DNA of 64,000 nt from Diplodia intermedia (taxonomy: Eukaryota; Ascomycota; Dothideomycetes; Botryosphaeriales; Botryosphaeriaceae), in assembly GCA_021495925.1 (NCBI GenBank), contig JAKEKT010000023.1, forward strand, positions 62,001 through 126,000. Reading direction: 5' to 3'. Positions 1 through 12,298 of the stretch are shown here, in pieces; position 1 is the stretch's first letter; every line of letters begins with the position of its first letter. The notes beneath the pieces were generated by a model. The model was not told where the DNA came from. It saw only the letters and a list, made by a program, of their open reading frames with translations, and ran no database searches. A program made the translations under genes and the position numbers.

Positions 1-1657
1 CGTGAACGGCGGGTGCTGACCAGCCGTCATGAAGCAGCGTGCGACCACCGCGCAGCCACCCCGCCTCGCCGCTGCCCAAACGCCGCGGGGCCCACGCAGA
101 AATGCCGATTTCTTCGGAAGCAGGCATCAGCTGCTCTTAATAACGCATCCAATCCGGCACATCGAGACGTCAATCTGGGCTGTGAGGCTGCTTGCTCCCT
201 ACCCAAGCACGTCGTGATGCAATGATCAGCCCGCGGGCCCAAGAAACCCTCGGCTGGTGGCGGTACGGATAGCTCCGCACACTACATACTACATGCGGCG
301 CCAGCCCTCCGTGCTGCTGCTCAGCCATCTCGACACATACGCGCGCCTGCATCGCACCCCGCGTCTTTGCACCACTCCCGAGCGCCCTCGCTGCTGCAAG
401 GCACCCCAGTCATCCCCAGAGTCGCCGCCCTTTGCGGAGGTGGAATCTGCTGCGCTATGTGACCAGTCAGTCGCCCATGTCTGAAAGTTACAAAAACAAC
501 GTAGCTGCGGGTGCGTTTCTCAGCAACTGCCTATTTACCTCATGCACAACCAGCGCCATCGCGTGGGCGGCTGTGCGGCGAGTCGGATTACCAGAGCGTG
601 AAGAATCATCGTCGAAACTTGGGGATGTGGAAGCTGGCAAAAATAGAACTCACATGAGACCTGCGAAAGCTTCCCGTTGGGGAAAAGTGTCAAGAGTCAG
701 TCAAGAGTCTGTGTGTATCCAGGAATGCCGCCGAATGGCAGCGTTGCCGGACTTTATGCAGGTGAGATGCCCTTGCATCTAGCGCCATCATGTGCTCAGG
801 CTCAGCACACAAAGCCGGGCGGATGCTGATCCGGGCGCTTTGCGTGGTCTTCGGGTACGCTGCGGCGTCCTCCTCGGCACGGCCGCTACCATAGAAAGGA
901 CTTGTGCAAGGCCAAGGCCATGGCGATGGTGAACGACTAAGACAGGCGCCAGTTGCGATGCGGGGAGTGCGCCAGCCTCAACGGCGAGGTCTTCAAGAAC
1001 GGCGCGTTTCAAAGACTGAGCCGCCGAGTATGCTCAGCAAGCTGCTGCTGTGGTAACGGCAGCCAGAACATGTTGCGGCTGGCAGAGGTATGTCCCATCT
1101 TTCAGGTCGTCATCGCATCCTGGGTGCGCGCCCGAAGGGGCCCTCGTGATGACGGTTTTAAAGTGGGTTGAGCGTTCTCTCGACACACGCATCGGAGTCG
1201 CCAGCCGAGTAGAGTATTCGTGTCGGGCTGGCGATGATTTGAGTTGGTGGTCTTGGATTATTTGTAGAAGGAGAAGGTCGGCAGGCACAGAGAACTTTTT
1301 TAAGCGGCCGATTGTCTTGGCGCGCAAGGCCCAGCAAGCCGCAAAACGTAGCGCCGCGAACCGACATCTTTCCCGCATCGTCCATCAAGAACATCCGACC
1401 CAAACTCCTCCCATAGCACACCCGCCTCCACCGCCCCCTCCAGCTTTCGCCTACGTTTTCTTCGTCTTCAGATACCCTTTCTTCACCTCCGCGCCCTTCG
1501 CCGTTCCGCATCTTGCGCGCCCACATCCTCGCCGCCATCCCGCCCGTTGAAGCTGCTGCTGCTGCTGCACTTGTCTGGCCCTCTTGCTCTCCTCCACGCG
1601 CCGCCGGAGCGATCCCTCACACCCTTGCGCCACCTCTGCACGACAACCGAAAGTCCA
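1..1657. other. Intergenic / upstream region, no gene recognised
   Basis: Several short overlapping frames exist on both strands but none shows a known motif or a plausible splice pattern. The last few hundred bases are pyrimidine-rich and contain a CTG run near 1551-1569, which fits a promoter and 5' leader for the eIF4E gene starting at 1658. The window edge could cut a gene, but I see no coding signal at the edge. Confidence 0.5.
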
Positions 1658-2846
1658 ATGGATAGAGACAACAACAACCTATGGACTCGTCGCTCAAAGT
1701 GAGCTCCCCGCCGCCCGACGCCCGCCATCTGCCCGCGGCCGCGTCCCGCACCCTGCAGCCATGCTAATGTCTCGGCAGCTCCTCTAAGCTTTCCCTGTCC
1801 ATGAACAACGACCACAGTGAACCGAAGAGTGACCATCCTCCACGTGCACGCTTCGGTGGCGGCGGCGGCTCCTCGCACGGCGGACGCTCTAATCCCTTCA
1901 ACGCCATCCCTCCTTTGACAACGGGAAACATAGCCTCTCCGACGACAGGCGCTTCCACAGCCTTTGGACTGGGATCCGGTGCCTTCGCATCATTTGGGTC
2001 CTCCACGAAAACGCCCAAGACGCCCGGTACCGCGTTTGACTTCGGCAAGGCGGCTGCTACTGTTGCGTCGCCCTCGACGCCCGTCGCCAAAGGCGACAAG
2101 ACTCTTGGCAAAGCAACAACAGCAACACCATCGAGGCCGGTATCGCAGAGTGCGCAGGAGGCGCCAGCCGTCTCAGGTGAGCTTTCGTGGGATGTGCCTG
2201 CACCTCTCAAGTACACCTGGGTCATCTGGTATCGCCCGCCCACGTCCAAGAATTCCGACTATGAGAAGTCCACGGTGAAGATGCTGCGAATGTCTACAGC
2301 GCAGGACTTTGTCAAAGTGTTCCGCCACCTCAAGCGCCCGTCGATGCTTCCCACCGTTTCCGACTACCACTTCTTTAAGGATGGCATTCGGCCAGTATGG
2401 GAAGACGAGGAGAACAAGAAGGGAGGGAAGTGGATCATGCGGCTCAAGAAGGGAGTTGCCGATCGATACTGGGAGAATCTTCTTATGGCGCTTATTGGCA
2501 ACGAGTTTATGGAGGCGGGCGAGGAGGTTTGCGGTGCCGTCGTCAGCGTCCGGAGCGGTGAGGATGTCTTCAGCGTTTGGACGAAGAACGACGGCGGCCG
2601 CAATGTCAAGATAAGGTGGGTGATGCACGCGGGGTTGGCTGCTGAGCACCGAGACTGACGCAGGTTTACAGGGAGACGATCAAGCGCGTCCTGGCGCTAC
2701 CGCCCGACACACGCATTGAGTGGAAGAGCCACGACGACAGCATCGCACAACGGACGGTGCTGGATCAACAACGCCAGGAGAAGGCGCAGGAGAGGCGGCG
2801 GACTCTCGCGGAGGAAGGCAAGCAGCCGGAAAAAGCTTCTTCGTGA
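1658..2846 (+). CDS. Class II eIF4E-family cap-binding protein (4E-HP/eIF4E2-like)
   Basis: Binds the mRNA 5' cap and acts in translation or translational repression in the cytoplasm. Exons are 1658-1698, 1779-2615 and 2672-2846, giving 350 aa. The 41-nt first exon was chosen because the splice continues in frame into the N-terminal motif NLWTRRSNSSKLSLS, which I recall from fungal homologues; starting at 1801 would lose it. Residues 22-140 are low complexity (Gly, Ser, Thr, Ala). The cap-binding fold follows from about residue 145, with WVIWYRPP and the cap-contacting pair W221-E222 (PVWEDEENKKGGKW). The position of the first cap-stacking tryptophan of class I eIF4E is occupied by Tyr (SDYEKST), which marks class II. 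The C-terminus is a short charged tail. Both introns have GT-AG ends, and intron 1 has a GCTAAT branch site. Confidence 0.9.
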
Positions 2847-4209
2847 TGACAGCGATCTCTGATACCATACGGCGGTTCGGTTACTTGCATTTCGGGACGG
2901 AGTGAATTCATGGGATTGAGCGTCTTTCTGGGATTCTGCAATGGCATTTTTGTGGGGATGAGTTGACGCTTGAGAAACCTCACACTGTATTCTAGTAGCC
3001 GGTGGGTGGGTGCTTGCCGTTTTGGGATTTTGGGTGAGCTCCGGGGATCAGCGCTTTGCCTTTGAATTGTGCGCGCGGAAGCGCGGCTGGCAGCGCGTCA
3101 AAACACTGCGTTCTCAGCAAGCATGGTGTGCAACAAATCAAGATGCGATGCACAGCGATTCATACGGCAGTGGGCCTAGCCGCGTTGGGCGCCCGAGCAG
3201 ATTCGCAGTGGGACAAGGATTGGCTCCCGCCCGGGCGACCCTGGCACGGATGGGCGGTACCGAGATGCACGCCCGTGAGTGTGATGGCGAAGCAAAGCGC
3301 ATCAGAGTGGAGCTGGCGGAGAGGGTGGGCTGGGGCTGGCTCGCAATAGGCGGCAGCAAACTCGTCTCCTGCGTGGCGGGGTGACAAAGCGGCGCACGAT
3401 GCGATGCGACGCGATGCGATGCTGCGGGCGTAGGTAGCTAGCACTGCGGCGCATCCCACAAACGTCACTCTCTGCGTACCCAGGCGGCCGGAGCACAATG
3501 CCACTCCACCTGGCCGCACTCGCTGCGTGAAAATGCCAAACTGCTCCTCTCCGGTCTTGCACATGCCTCTCTCTACTGCACGAAACCTGGCCAGGCCCGT
3601 CTGCAAGGGTCCCTGAACGTGCTTGTCCGTCCGTGAGCGCGGCGAGCTCCACGGATGCCGCCTTTCGCTGCTGTCCAAGGCCGGGGAAGCAGTGCTCGAG
3701 AACAACACTCCCGACCGCCACCTGCCGCCGGGAACGTCGCCGCAGGAGAACGGGTACGTGCTTGCCCCTCAGTCCGCACGCGCTTTAAAGAATTCGGCGC
3801 TCTGCCAGCGCACGCGCGCCGCCCGCATGTTCCTTCCCATTGTTGAACGGCCGCACGCTGACTTTGCGACTCTCACCCGCACCACAGTTCGATGATGAAC
3901 CCCCGTCGCCCGTCGCTTCCTCTCCCGCTCGATCTCGCACCTGGCTCCCGCGAGATCACCTGTAAGGACCCTGCCGCCCCCGCTGCAACCCTGCCGACCT
4001 GCTCACATTACGCTCCCAAGCTCCCCCATGCCCTCTCTGCGCGAACCCACGAACCGCAGGCCAGCGCCCAGAAGCCAGGAAGAGCTCCAGATCTGCGGCG
4101 ATTATACGTACGGGTACACTACACTGGAGCCTCATACTCAAAGCGGCTGACAACCGGAAGGAACCCCCCCGATGCGGTGACGATAAGCAGGCCTACAGCA
4201 GGCGGTACC
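2847..4209. other. Intergenic region, no gene recognised
   Basis: This is the 3' flank of the eIF4E gene and the 5' flank of the SUMO protease gene. Open frames here are short, overlap on both strands and show no domains. A CGATG/GATGC repeat patch lies at about 3398-3422. The stretch 3892-4209 is open in the frame of the next gene's first exon but reads as low-complexity leader. Confidence 0.5.
3398..3422. repeat. Short GATGC/GACGC tandem repeat
   Basis: Four near-identical 5-bp GATGC or GACGC units follow one another. It is a simple repeat in non-coding DNA with no evident function. Confidence 0.6.
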
Positions 4210-7200
4210 ATGTCACATTCGAGCAAGGTATGTTTCTGCCTCATGGAGCATTGAACGGCCGGCGTGTTTACGACCCTCTGCAGCCCGGAGCTCGCAACTT
4301 GATTGTCCCCCGCAACACCCTGCAGCACTCGCCCTACCGCCCTCGGTCAAGCACCGCACCCTCCGGAAGCAAACACACACATGCGAGAAGCCTCCAAGTT
4401 GAATCCAGTAGAGGTGAAAACGTGCGAGAGCACCAGTTTCCGGCTGACGAAACGGTCGCCTATAAACGTCAAAAGCTCTCTCACCCTAAATCTTCTCCGC
4501 CACCCGTTGTGGACCTCACCGACGAGGGCCCGCCCCCTACACCACTAAAATGTTCCCCGGTACAACGATCCATACCACATTCCCACGAACAAGCCAGGGC
4601 GCATTTCCAGCAGTTCAGCCATTCCCGCAGTAACGGCTCGAGGCGCTCCAGCAGACCGTCCCTTCAATCGATGCCTTCCGGATCGGATGAATTCATGAAA
4701 GTGGAGGACACTATGGATCCGAAAGCTTACGGACGTGCACACATCTTCCAGGAATCATTGGGCCAAGAACAGCTTCAAGCAGCGAGTGCCGCGGGTAAAC
4801 AACGTGCAGTCACCCATGAACAATCGTCTGAGCCCATTCAAGTGGATTCTGATGATGAACTTCAGCTTCAAAAGGATCCTGGAAGAGAGAAGTTTATCAT
4901 GAACAGTCTGATCGAACATATAGAGGGGAGTCCTAAGCGCAGGCTTTTCGGGCAAACCTTACACACCGATCACAAGCAGCCATCTCGTCAAGGCGTTGCA
5001 GCTCACAAAAATGGTTCGCGCCCAAGCTCACAGCGGAGGCTAGCACATAATCATAACTGGAATGTGGCTGTGGGAAGCACTGGACCGGACCTGTCTTACG
5101 ACGTCAGGATAAACCCAACGACAACAGCCACCATCGACCAACTGAGCGAAGACGAACTCGCGGAAGAAGTCCCGAGGGCCTTACCCAAACAGCGTGAGAA
5201 GATGATACGTCGGCTTGATGCTGCGGAAAAACAGCAAACAAAATCACATCACTTCCCAGATCCCATGGATAACGACCGTTTGCCGCCGCATTCGAGGCAT
5301 TCTCATGGATCAAACGTTGCTTCAAAGGCAGATATCAAGCCAGCAAAATTAACCTCTAAAGGTTCTGGAAAAGCGTCCCAAAATCCTCCAAGAAAGGTGG
5401 CGTGCAAATCGCTTCGTTGGCCGCTGAGGCTGTTCCAAATGCCCCATAGTCCACCGACATTAGAGAGCGACTTGTATCTTGTCTGGGAACCCGAGAAGGG
5501 GCGCTTCGCAGTCCATGGCAAAGACGGGATCATACCTGTTGGGAAGCATGTATTGTCCGTTGAAAGGTCGAGGGTGAACAGGGTCGTCTATAGCAAAGAT
5601 GATTCAACAAAGGTTTGGGTGGATGGTCCTACGATTGACAAGGAACTCTACAAACGCTTTATGGAGTTCACCAACACCAAGGACCGTGATGAATTCGTTG
5701 AAGCACTTCCCGCCACCACGAAACACGTCGAAAAGTACGGGTATGTGTTTCACAATCGTATCATTCTGAAACGGTGCTAATGCTAACACTATCATCAGAG
5801 AGAATATGGATAAGGCGTTTGCCAAGGCAACTGAAAATCCACTCCGGAAATCCATCCCGGAGCCTGTCGATGCTGGGGTTGAACATGCATTGCTTGAGTC
5901 ACGAGACAGCCAACGGCGCCAAGAGACCGACCTTAATGGCAACAAAGAACGCACCCACGAGAAAGCGAGCGCGAACACCGCTGCCAATGGAAGACCGCGC
6001 ACTGATACCAGGCTCATCTCACAACTGCAGGTCGAACCGTCTCGTGCCGAGTCTACTCGCACTTCGAGAGCGGTGCGAGCAAGTGACCAGCCGGGTATGG
6101 GCACCTCTCGTACGCTCGCAACCGCTCGAAACACTCGGGCCAACGACCACGATGACGAGGTTTCGAAGGCCGAATGCATTGAGACTGCTGAACCCAAGAA
6201 TTCGTGGCCGCCGATGCGCTTTCCACCTGTGGAATGGAAACAACCTCTGGTTTATCCACCGACCGGACGGCAACGGGCGCAAGTCTATTGGGCCGATCTC
6301 TTCAAGCTCAGTGATGACGAATTCCTTAATGACAGCATCATCAGTTTCTACATGACCTGGGCTGCAAAACAGGCTGAAGAACGAGGAAACTTACGACCGG
6401 ACAAGGTGTACTGGTTCAACACCTATTTCTATTCCACTTTGACCAAGCTTGCGAGGGGTCAGAAAGCAATCAATTATGCTGGTGTTCAGCGATGGACATC
6501 GAAAATTGATATATTCTCCTACGACTACGTTGTGGTTCCAATCAACGAAGATCAGCACTGGTACCTGGCCATCATCTGCAACCTACCGGCCCTCGCAAAG
6601 AAGGTCCAAAACCAAGAAGAGGCCGTGGAAAAGGAGCGCAGTGTGGAGATCAAAGATCTCCCGAAGGGTGGTCTGGCCGCCCAGGTCCACGGACTCCTTT
6701 CTGAAAAGCAAGAGCCCCCATCAGAGAGCACGAAGGAATCAGATGATGCGGGCGATGCCATGGAAGTTGATCAACCGGTTCGCAGCGATGGAGTCACCGG
6801 AATTGAGACGTTCGGCGAACAGCAAAACGGCACAGGAGATGGAGATGAAACAATGGCGACCACGCCACAACCCACCGCCGACGAGGCGCGGAACGACGTT
6901 CTGGATGAGATCAAAGTATTGCCTGATGGTCAAGAAGATACGTCGAAGTTCAGTCCTGGGGGTAAAAAGGGGCGGAAAAAGCAAGGCCCGCCAGTCCGGA
7001 AGCTGGACGCAGAGCAGTGAGTTACTTCGACTGAATCGCATCCCGGAAAGGGGGACAATTTCTCTAACTTGTTTCTAGGCCGGTCATCATCATGCTTGAT
7101 TCCCTTGAACTGACTCATCCGAGGACTACCAAGAACCTCAAGGCATACCTAATTGAGGAAGGTAAAGCGAAGCGTGGCATGGATATCGACAAGAAAACTC

Positions 7201-8231
7201 TCCAAGGGACGACCGCGAAATGCATTCCTACACAGGACAACTTTTGTGATTGCGGCATCTTTGTTTGCCTGTACTTCCAGAAGTTCATCAACGACGCCGA
7301 CAACTTCGTACACAAGATCTTCCGCAGGGAAATGGATAAAATGAAGGATTGGCCAGACATCTGCCCTCCGAAGACGCGGCGGGAGATTTTGGGACTGCTT
7401 TTACGACTTGAAGAAGAACAGTCGAGGGAGCGGAGCGAACAAAGGAAAAAGATGAAAGCGGAGAGAAGAAGACTACAAGAAGGCGTGGGGAATGAGTCGA
7501 GTATGTCAATCCCGAAGCAATCTTCGCCGAGCAAGATAGTAGAGCCCGAACACGGGCCCAAGGCCCCTCCTGGTTCGCCACCGCCAGGGTTGGTAACCAC
7601 CATGGCTGCCACCGAGGCTGGACCGCAAACCCCTACTCCGCCGCCCCGTGCGGTCACACCAAAACTTGGACGCAACCCAGCAGTTGTCATTCAAGCGTCG
7701 CATGCCAAGGACACCACCTCCGATGCCAACCGTGCCCTGGTGAGAAGAAGTCCTAGGAAACATACACCTCCCGTTGATGCCACTGGTACTGGAGCACAAG
7801 ACACTGCCATCCCGGGTACAGACGATCGGAAGCGGAAGGGACCATCAGTTGAGCTTGGGGACGACGACTTAGCTGTGAGGGATGCGGAAATGGTCCCGTC
7901 GATCGAAAATCGACACCTCCAGTTACATGAGCAAGACCATAGAGACGGGGGAATGCTCTACGATCTGGCAGACGATCAAATGGAAGTTGGGGATGCCGGA
8001 GAAGACGAAGCTGAGAGGGAGATTCCGAACTCACAGCCAGAATTTGAAGTCGCGGCGCAAGGCAGTCACCGGCAATGGCGGTCCGAAGTGAACAACCTCT
8101 TAGGTAACAGTTACGAAGATACAGCAGAGACCCAAAAGGAGCGATCGCCCTCGCGACGGCTGCTGCAGCAGCAAAAGAGGAAAAGGGCCACACCGATGGA
8201 AGTCATTGAGATTGACGACCCACGAACATGA
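4210..8231 (+). CDS. ULP2: SUMO-specific cysteine protease, Ulp2/SENP6 type (peptidase C48)
   Basis: Removes SUMO from proteins, most likely poly-SUMO chains in the nucleus. Exons are 4210-4227, 4284-5740, 5799-7016 and 7079-8231, giving 1281 aa. The start at 4210 has ACC before ATG and a GTATGT donor 18 nt later; an unspliced start at 4230 is the alternative and changes only the first residues. Order: disordered N-terminus with a SUMO-interacting-motif-like VVDLTD (81-86); a folded segment around residues 385-490 that may be PH-like; the protease core from about 640. Catalytic residues are H745 (DQHWYLA), D905 (IIMLDS) and C956 (CDCGIFVC), with Q950 the probable oxyanion residue. An acidic insert of about 150 residues separates His from Asp, as in the Ulp2/SENP6 branch rather than Ulp1. 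The tail ends in VIEIDD, a second possible SUMO-binding motif. Confidence 0.92.
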
Positions 8232-8941
8232 AGATGGTCATGGTCTTTGCGGCTCCCTGCCTGTTCACATATTTTATTGCGTGGCTGGCATTTTACATTT
8301 CTTTTTTTTTTCGCTCAGCCGTGTTCATGGCTAGGTGAGATGGTTTCATTCAACACTATACCTGCCTGCATGGCTTGAGGCGTCCGGCGTGGTTAGCAGA
8401 CAAGATCAACCTTGTTGAACGAGTGCAGCGGGGATATACGGCAATCGATGGAATGGCGGGGCATGTGATATTGAGACAGGCTAGAGTGGCTTGCAAGCCC
8501 GAAAGGCCAATGAGATAAATGAAAAAATTTCGAGACCTTGTGTCTTTGTTGCTCCGGTGAGGTGATCATGTGCAATGCGGCTTCTTGCTCAACAACTGCG
8601 TTGCGAGTGTAACAGTGTTGTCTCCATTCATTTCGTATTCGTTTGTAAAGGGGTGGGCGGGAGCACGCTGTACTGCAGAGTATACGCTTGGCATAGCACC
8701 GAGAAAGTGTTGGCCTTAACAAAGCACTCGAGAACTTAGCCTCAAGTTCCCATATGCACTTTCTTTGTTTCTAGCTCTATGTGTACTCTGAAAATCTCAA
8801 GTGTCTTACACTTTCTAACTTACCTATGGCTCGGCGACTGTCGGCCGCGCGCGAGCTGCTCTTATCCCCTGCCTCCGAATACTTTGGCCGTCCATCCAAC
8901 TATTAGTCCCTGTTTGTCCATTCCTCCTCCTGGCCAAGGAT
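8232..8941. other. Convergent intergenic region
   Basis: This is the shared 3' flank between the SUMO protease (+) and the cyclotransferase (-). It is T-rich just after 8290, consistent with 3' UTR and poly(A) signals. No coding pattern is seen. Confidence 0.6.
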
Positions 8942-9826
8942 CTACACAGCATTCTTCAATGTCTCTCTGGCCGTCCTGTGGTCTTCATCCAAAGCTTTGC
9001 CAATGACGCCGTTAGCTCCCCTTCCGCCGGTACCGTCTACGCCATTGCTTTCAGCCGCAACAGCCTTGTCGACATCTGTTAACATGATTGGGGCGTCAGA
9101 TAAGCTTCCGTGAAGATTCCACTAGAAGTAAATAATGCACAGCTAGGCCCTTGCAATTTTCTTCCTTCAACACCACACGACCCGGCCATCAACAACTGCC
9201 CCCTCACACCGTCTTCTGCAGCCCGTCGGAAGGACTTACCCGCATACTCATGACTCGCCGCCTCGCCGACCCAGAACCGCAGCTTCTCGCGCACGAACTC
9301 GTCAAAGTCCCACTCGTCATCCTCCAAGCGCCGCTCGCCGGCCGTCCAGATGTACGTCTCGGCCTCGACCAGCTCCTCGTCCCCTCCCTCCCCGCCGCCC
9401 TCGCCGCTGGGCAGGCCGGCGGCGTCGACCTTGCCGCCCGCCGGCGCGCGCACGCGCACGCGCCGCCGCTCGTACTCGTCGCCCTCGAACAGGTCGAGCC
9501 GGTACATGTCCGCGTCGGTGAGGCCGGCGACGAGGGTGCCGCGCACGCTGGTGGACGAGGGGTCCGCGTCGGGCAGGGCGATCACGCCCGGGTAGTCGGC
9601 GTGGCGCACCTTGCGGCGCTGGTGCGCGTGGAGTAGGGCTGGGCGGGACGGCGAGAGAGAGGCGGTTTGCCAGGGTTCCGGCGTGGAGGTGCCGTAGATG
9701 ACGCGGTGGAGGACTTTGGGGACCATGAGGGTACCTGGGAGTGGAGGATTAGATGGGGATTGTGAGTTGGAGAGTCGGGAGATGGAGGGGAAACGCACCG
9801 TAGAAGAAGGCTGTGTGGTCGCCCAT
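8942..9826 (-). CDS. Gamma-glutamylcyclotransferase-like (GGACT/AIG2 family) protein
   Basis: Enzymes of this fold cleave gamma-glutamyl amines or peptides to 5-oxoproline; the exact substrate cannot be read from sequence. Exons on the minus strand are 9826-9799, 9734-9240 and 9075-8942, giving 218 aa. The first short exon supplies MGDHTAFFYG, which joins TLMVP to complete the family's YGTL substrate-binding loop. The catalytic Glu is expected in DLFEGDEY (about residues 85-92 after splicing). A Gly/Glu-rich insertion follows the RRRVRV strand. The last intron (9076-9239, 164 nt) has a GTAAGT donor; reading through it instead gives a different, unsupported C-terminus. The gene is divergent from the PQ-loop gene. 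Confidence 0.85.
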
Positions 9827-10279
9827 GGTGGATAGTGGGGGTGGAGGGAGCTCGGTGGTGAGCAGGTGGTGGGGTTTGAAGGAATGAGGGGACAATATAG
9901 TCAGGAGGTCCTTGTATGATGTTTCCTAGAAATTGTTTGTTTGAATGAAGCAAGCAGCGAGGGAGAAGGTCTGGGAAGCTTAACGAACCGGGCTTGGCAT
10001 TGGAAGACAATGCGGCGGGTGGAGTAGGCGCAATGACGATTGACTGGAGATAGGCGCGGCAGCATGGAGATAAGGGTCTTGGCGTGAAACTGATCAGCCC
10101 TACCCGTGACGCTAACGCGCAAGGAACCGCGAGTCCTTTCTCTCTCCTGGCAGCTGTCACTCCTACCACTTCGCCCGCTGACACGCAACCCTCTCCGCTC
10201 ACTCGCGGAAGGAATTGCGATAGCAGCGCTCAGCTGTCCCGAATCAGCCCCTTTCATTCCTCGCCTGCCGCGCCTCTCC
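9827..10279. promoter_or_regulatory. Shared divergent promoter region
   Basis: The 453 bp separate the starts of the cyclotransferase (-) and the PQ-loop gene (+), so both promoters must lie here. No specific site is identified. Confidence 0.5.
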
Positions 10280-11203
10280 ATGCCCCTCGCCGATTACATC
10301 CCCGAATTTTGGACCGCGGATTCCGACATCATGGGCTTCTTCTCCGGCCTCGTCACCCACATTGCTCCGGCATTGTACGCTCTCCACTTCTTGCCATCCG
10401 ACGGAAGAAGTTATTGACTTTCTGGTGCAGCATCGTCTCCTCTCCGATTACCTCCTATGCCGACCAGATCTACTCCATCCACCGGACGCGCTCGTCCGCC
10501 GGCTTCTCGCTGGACATACCCTTGATCATGCTGGTCGCCTCTATATTAAAGTAGCTCTCCCCACAAAACGGAGCGCTTCCTTTTTGGACGCGTCTGACGC
10601 TCGACTTGCTCACGCGCCTGCTCTGATAGGATCTTCTTCTGGTTCGGCGATCACTTCGCGCTATCGCTCCTCTACCAAGCCATCCTCATGATCTTCATGC
10701 AAGTCCTGCTCTTGCATGTCGCGCTGATGCATCGCCCGCCGCCCGCTGCCCAACATACCCCTTTCGCCGCGCATCCGAAGCCCCGCCCATACAACTTCTG
10801 GCAGTGGCGCCCGCACCGGCCGTACTGGACCTTCCTGCTCTACTTCACGGGCGTTCTGGCCATCCTGCACATCTTTCTGAGCAGCAGCTCGCTCTTCACG
10901 GGCTACACGGCCGTGCTTGGGTTCATCGCGTTGGCGATTGAGGCCTGCCTACCGCTGCCGCAGATCCTGTCGAACCAGCGCGCAAAGAGCACCAAGGGCT
11001 TCAGGCCCAGTGTGCTGCTGAACTGGCTGATTGGTGACACGTTCAAGCTGACGTTTTTCTTCCTCAGTGCGGAGGGCGAGGTTCCATTGGCGTTCAAGCT
11101 TTGCGGTATGTTCCAGGCGTGCTGCGATGCGTATCTAGGCGTGCAGTGGTGGATGTATGGCAACGGTTCGAAACATGAGAAGACGGACGATATTCCTTTG
11201 TAG
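10280..11203 (+). CDS. PQ-loop repeat membrane protein (ANY1/CFS1, SLC66A2-like)
   Basis: A multi-pass membrane protein of the family of yeast Any1/Cfs1 and human SLC66A2, which act at endosome/Golgi membranes and are linked to phospholipid asymmetry (family knowledge). Exons are 10280-10374, 10431-10550 and 10630-11203, giving 262 aa. The joins restore AFIVSS at the first junction and SILKIFFWFGDH at the second. Repeat 1 reads SYADQIYSIHRTRSSAGFS (Ala-Asp in place of Pro before Gln). Repeat 2 reads LPLPQILSNQRAKSTKGF and keeps the Pro-Gln pair. Hydrophobic segments follow in the order expected for a seven-helix protein. The C-terminus is short and charged. Confidence 0.88.
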
Positions 11204-11455
11204 GCTGTGGAAGCGGATATCCGGTATTTTGGGGAGGAGTTTTGCAATAGAAATGGTGGTCTGTCTGTGGGCAGTGGTTTTCTGCGCAATGGTACTGTAA
11301 TATATGACGACGATAGACAAGAGATTTGCGTTTCACAGCACGGGAGTGACCTGCACCGCACAAACATGCCGACCAAAATAAGTCCCCTTTGATTGTACAC
11401 AACGCCAGTTTGTCGCTCTGAATGATTGCTCGGTACACCAAACATTGTGACATCC

Positions 11456-11896
11456 TCACAACAACCCCTTCCTAGCGAGCTCGATCTTGCGCACCGTTTC
11501 ACCCTCCTTGAATCCTCCCTTGCTCGCGCAAATGGCAATCCCTTCGCCGAGCTCAACCTTGTCTTCGACACTCGGGAAAGCGCAGGGGCAGTGGTGCGGG
11601 AAATGCACGCAGGAGAGTGTGCCCGGGCAGAGGTACTTGTCGCAGGTAGCTAGGTAGATTGAATTGCATCAGCGCCCAAGTCGCGTATTGTGGAATGCAG
11701 CCAAAAACATAATGGTTGATTACTTACCGCCGTCGTATTGTTGCTGGTACCAGCTCGAGTCGCTGGGCATATTCTGCGGCTGGTGGTGATGGTGGCCGCC
11801 GCCGCCGCCGAACATCTGCTCGAAGAACTGGAACTGCGCGGAGACGCCAAGCGTCCAGGCGAGGATGAGAAGAACAAAGCTCAGTGGTGAGTGCAT
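11456..11896 (-). CDS. LCL2: LCL2-like small secreted/ER protein
   Basis: Homologue of the fungal long chronological lifespan protein 2, a small secretory-pathway protein linked to ER-associated degradation in yeast (family knowledge). Exons on the minus strand are 11896-11728 and 11649-11456, giving 120 aa, the family's usual size. A signal peptide (SFVLLILAWTLGVSAQ) is followed by QFQFFEQMFGG, a Gly/His stretch, then PSDSSWYQQQYDG. Exon 2 carries the conserved cysteine core CDKYLCPGTLSC...PHHCPCAFPSVEDKVELGEG. The intron (78 nt) begins GTAAGT. Divergent from NOP10. Confidence 0.9.
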
Positions 11897-12298
11897 GATT
11901 GGTCAGGCGTCGTCCGTACAAAGGGTGTGTTCAAATGCTGTCGTTATAAATCCAGCAGCTCACAGCAGCAGCAGCTTGTCTGGCCTCTTCGGGGATGCGC
12001 GGCGCGTCGGCGGGCGGCGAGCCAGGGTCCCTCTTTCCCGCGCCCCGTCATCGACCGCCAAGCCTACCCGGCAATATGTTGTTCCAGTCCGTATCGCACG
12101 ATTCGCCGGTGATTGGCCGGGCGGGCCGCCCGTGCGCCCGCAAGATTTCTTGCCCTGGGCGAATCTTTTGGAGCTTTCGACGAGAGCAGCTCGCGACCGC
12201 ACCTTTCCGACTGGACGCACCACCACCGACCGCACACGTCGCAGATTCAATCTCCTCCGCTCCACGTAGCAAGGCACATCTTCCCCATCCACCGCAAC
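11897..12298. promoter_or_regulatory. Shared divergent promoter of LCL2 and NOP10
   Basis: Non-coding gap between two divergent starts. A TTATAAAT stretch near 11944 could serve the LCL2 side. No other site is assigned. Confidence 0.4.

Noticed and set aside
1050..1550. 166-codon plus-strand frame before the eIF4E gene
   Set aside because: Composition is pyrimidine-rich leader and no domain is visible.
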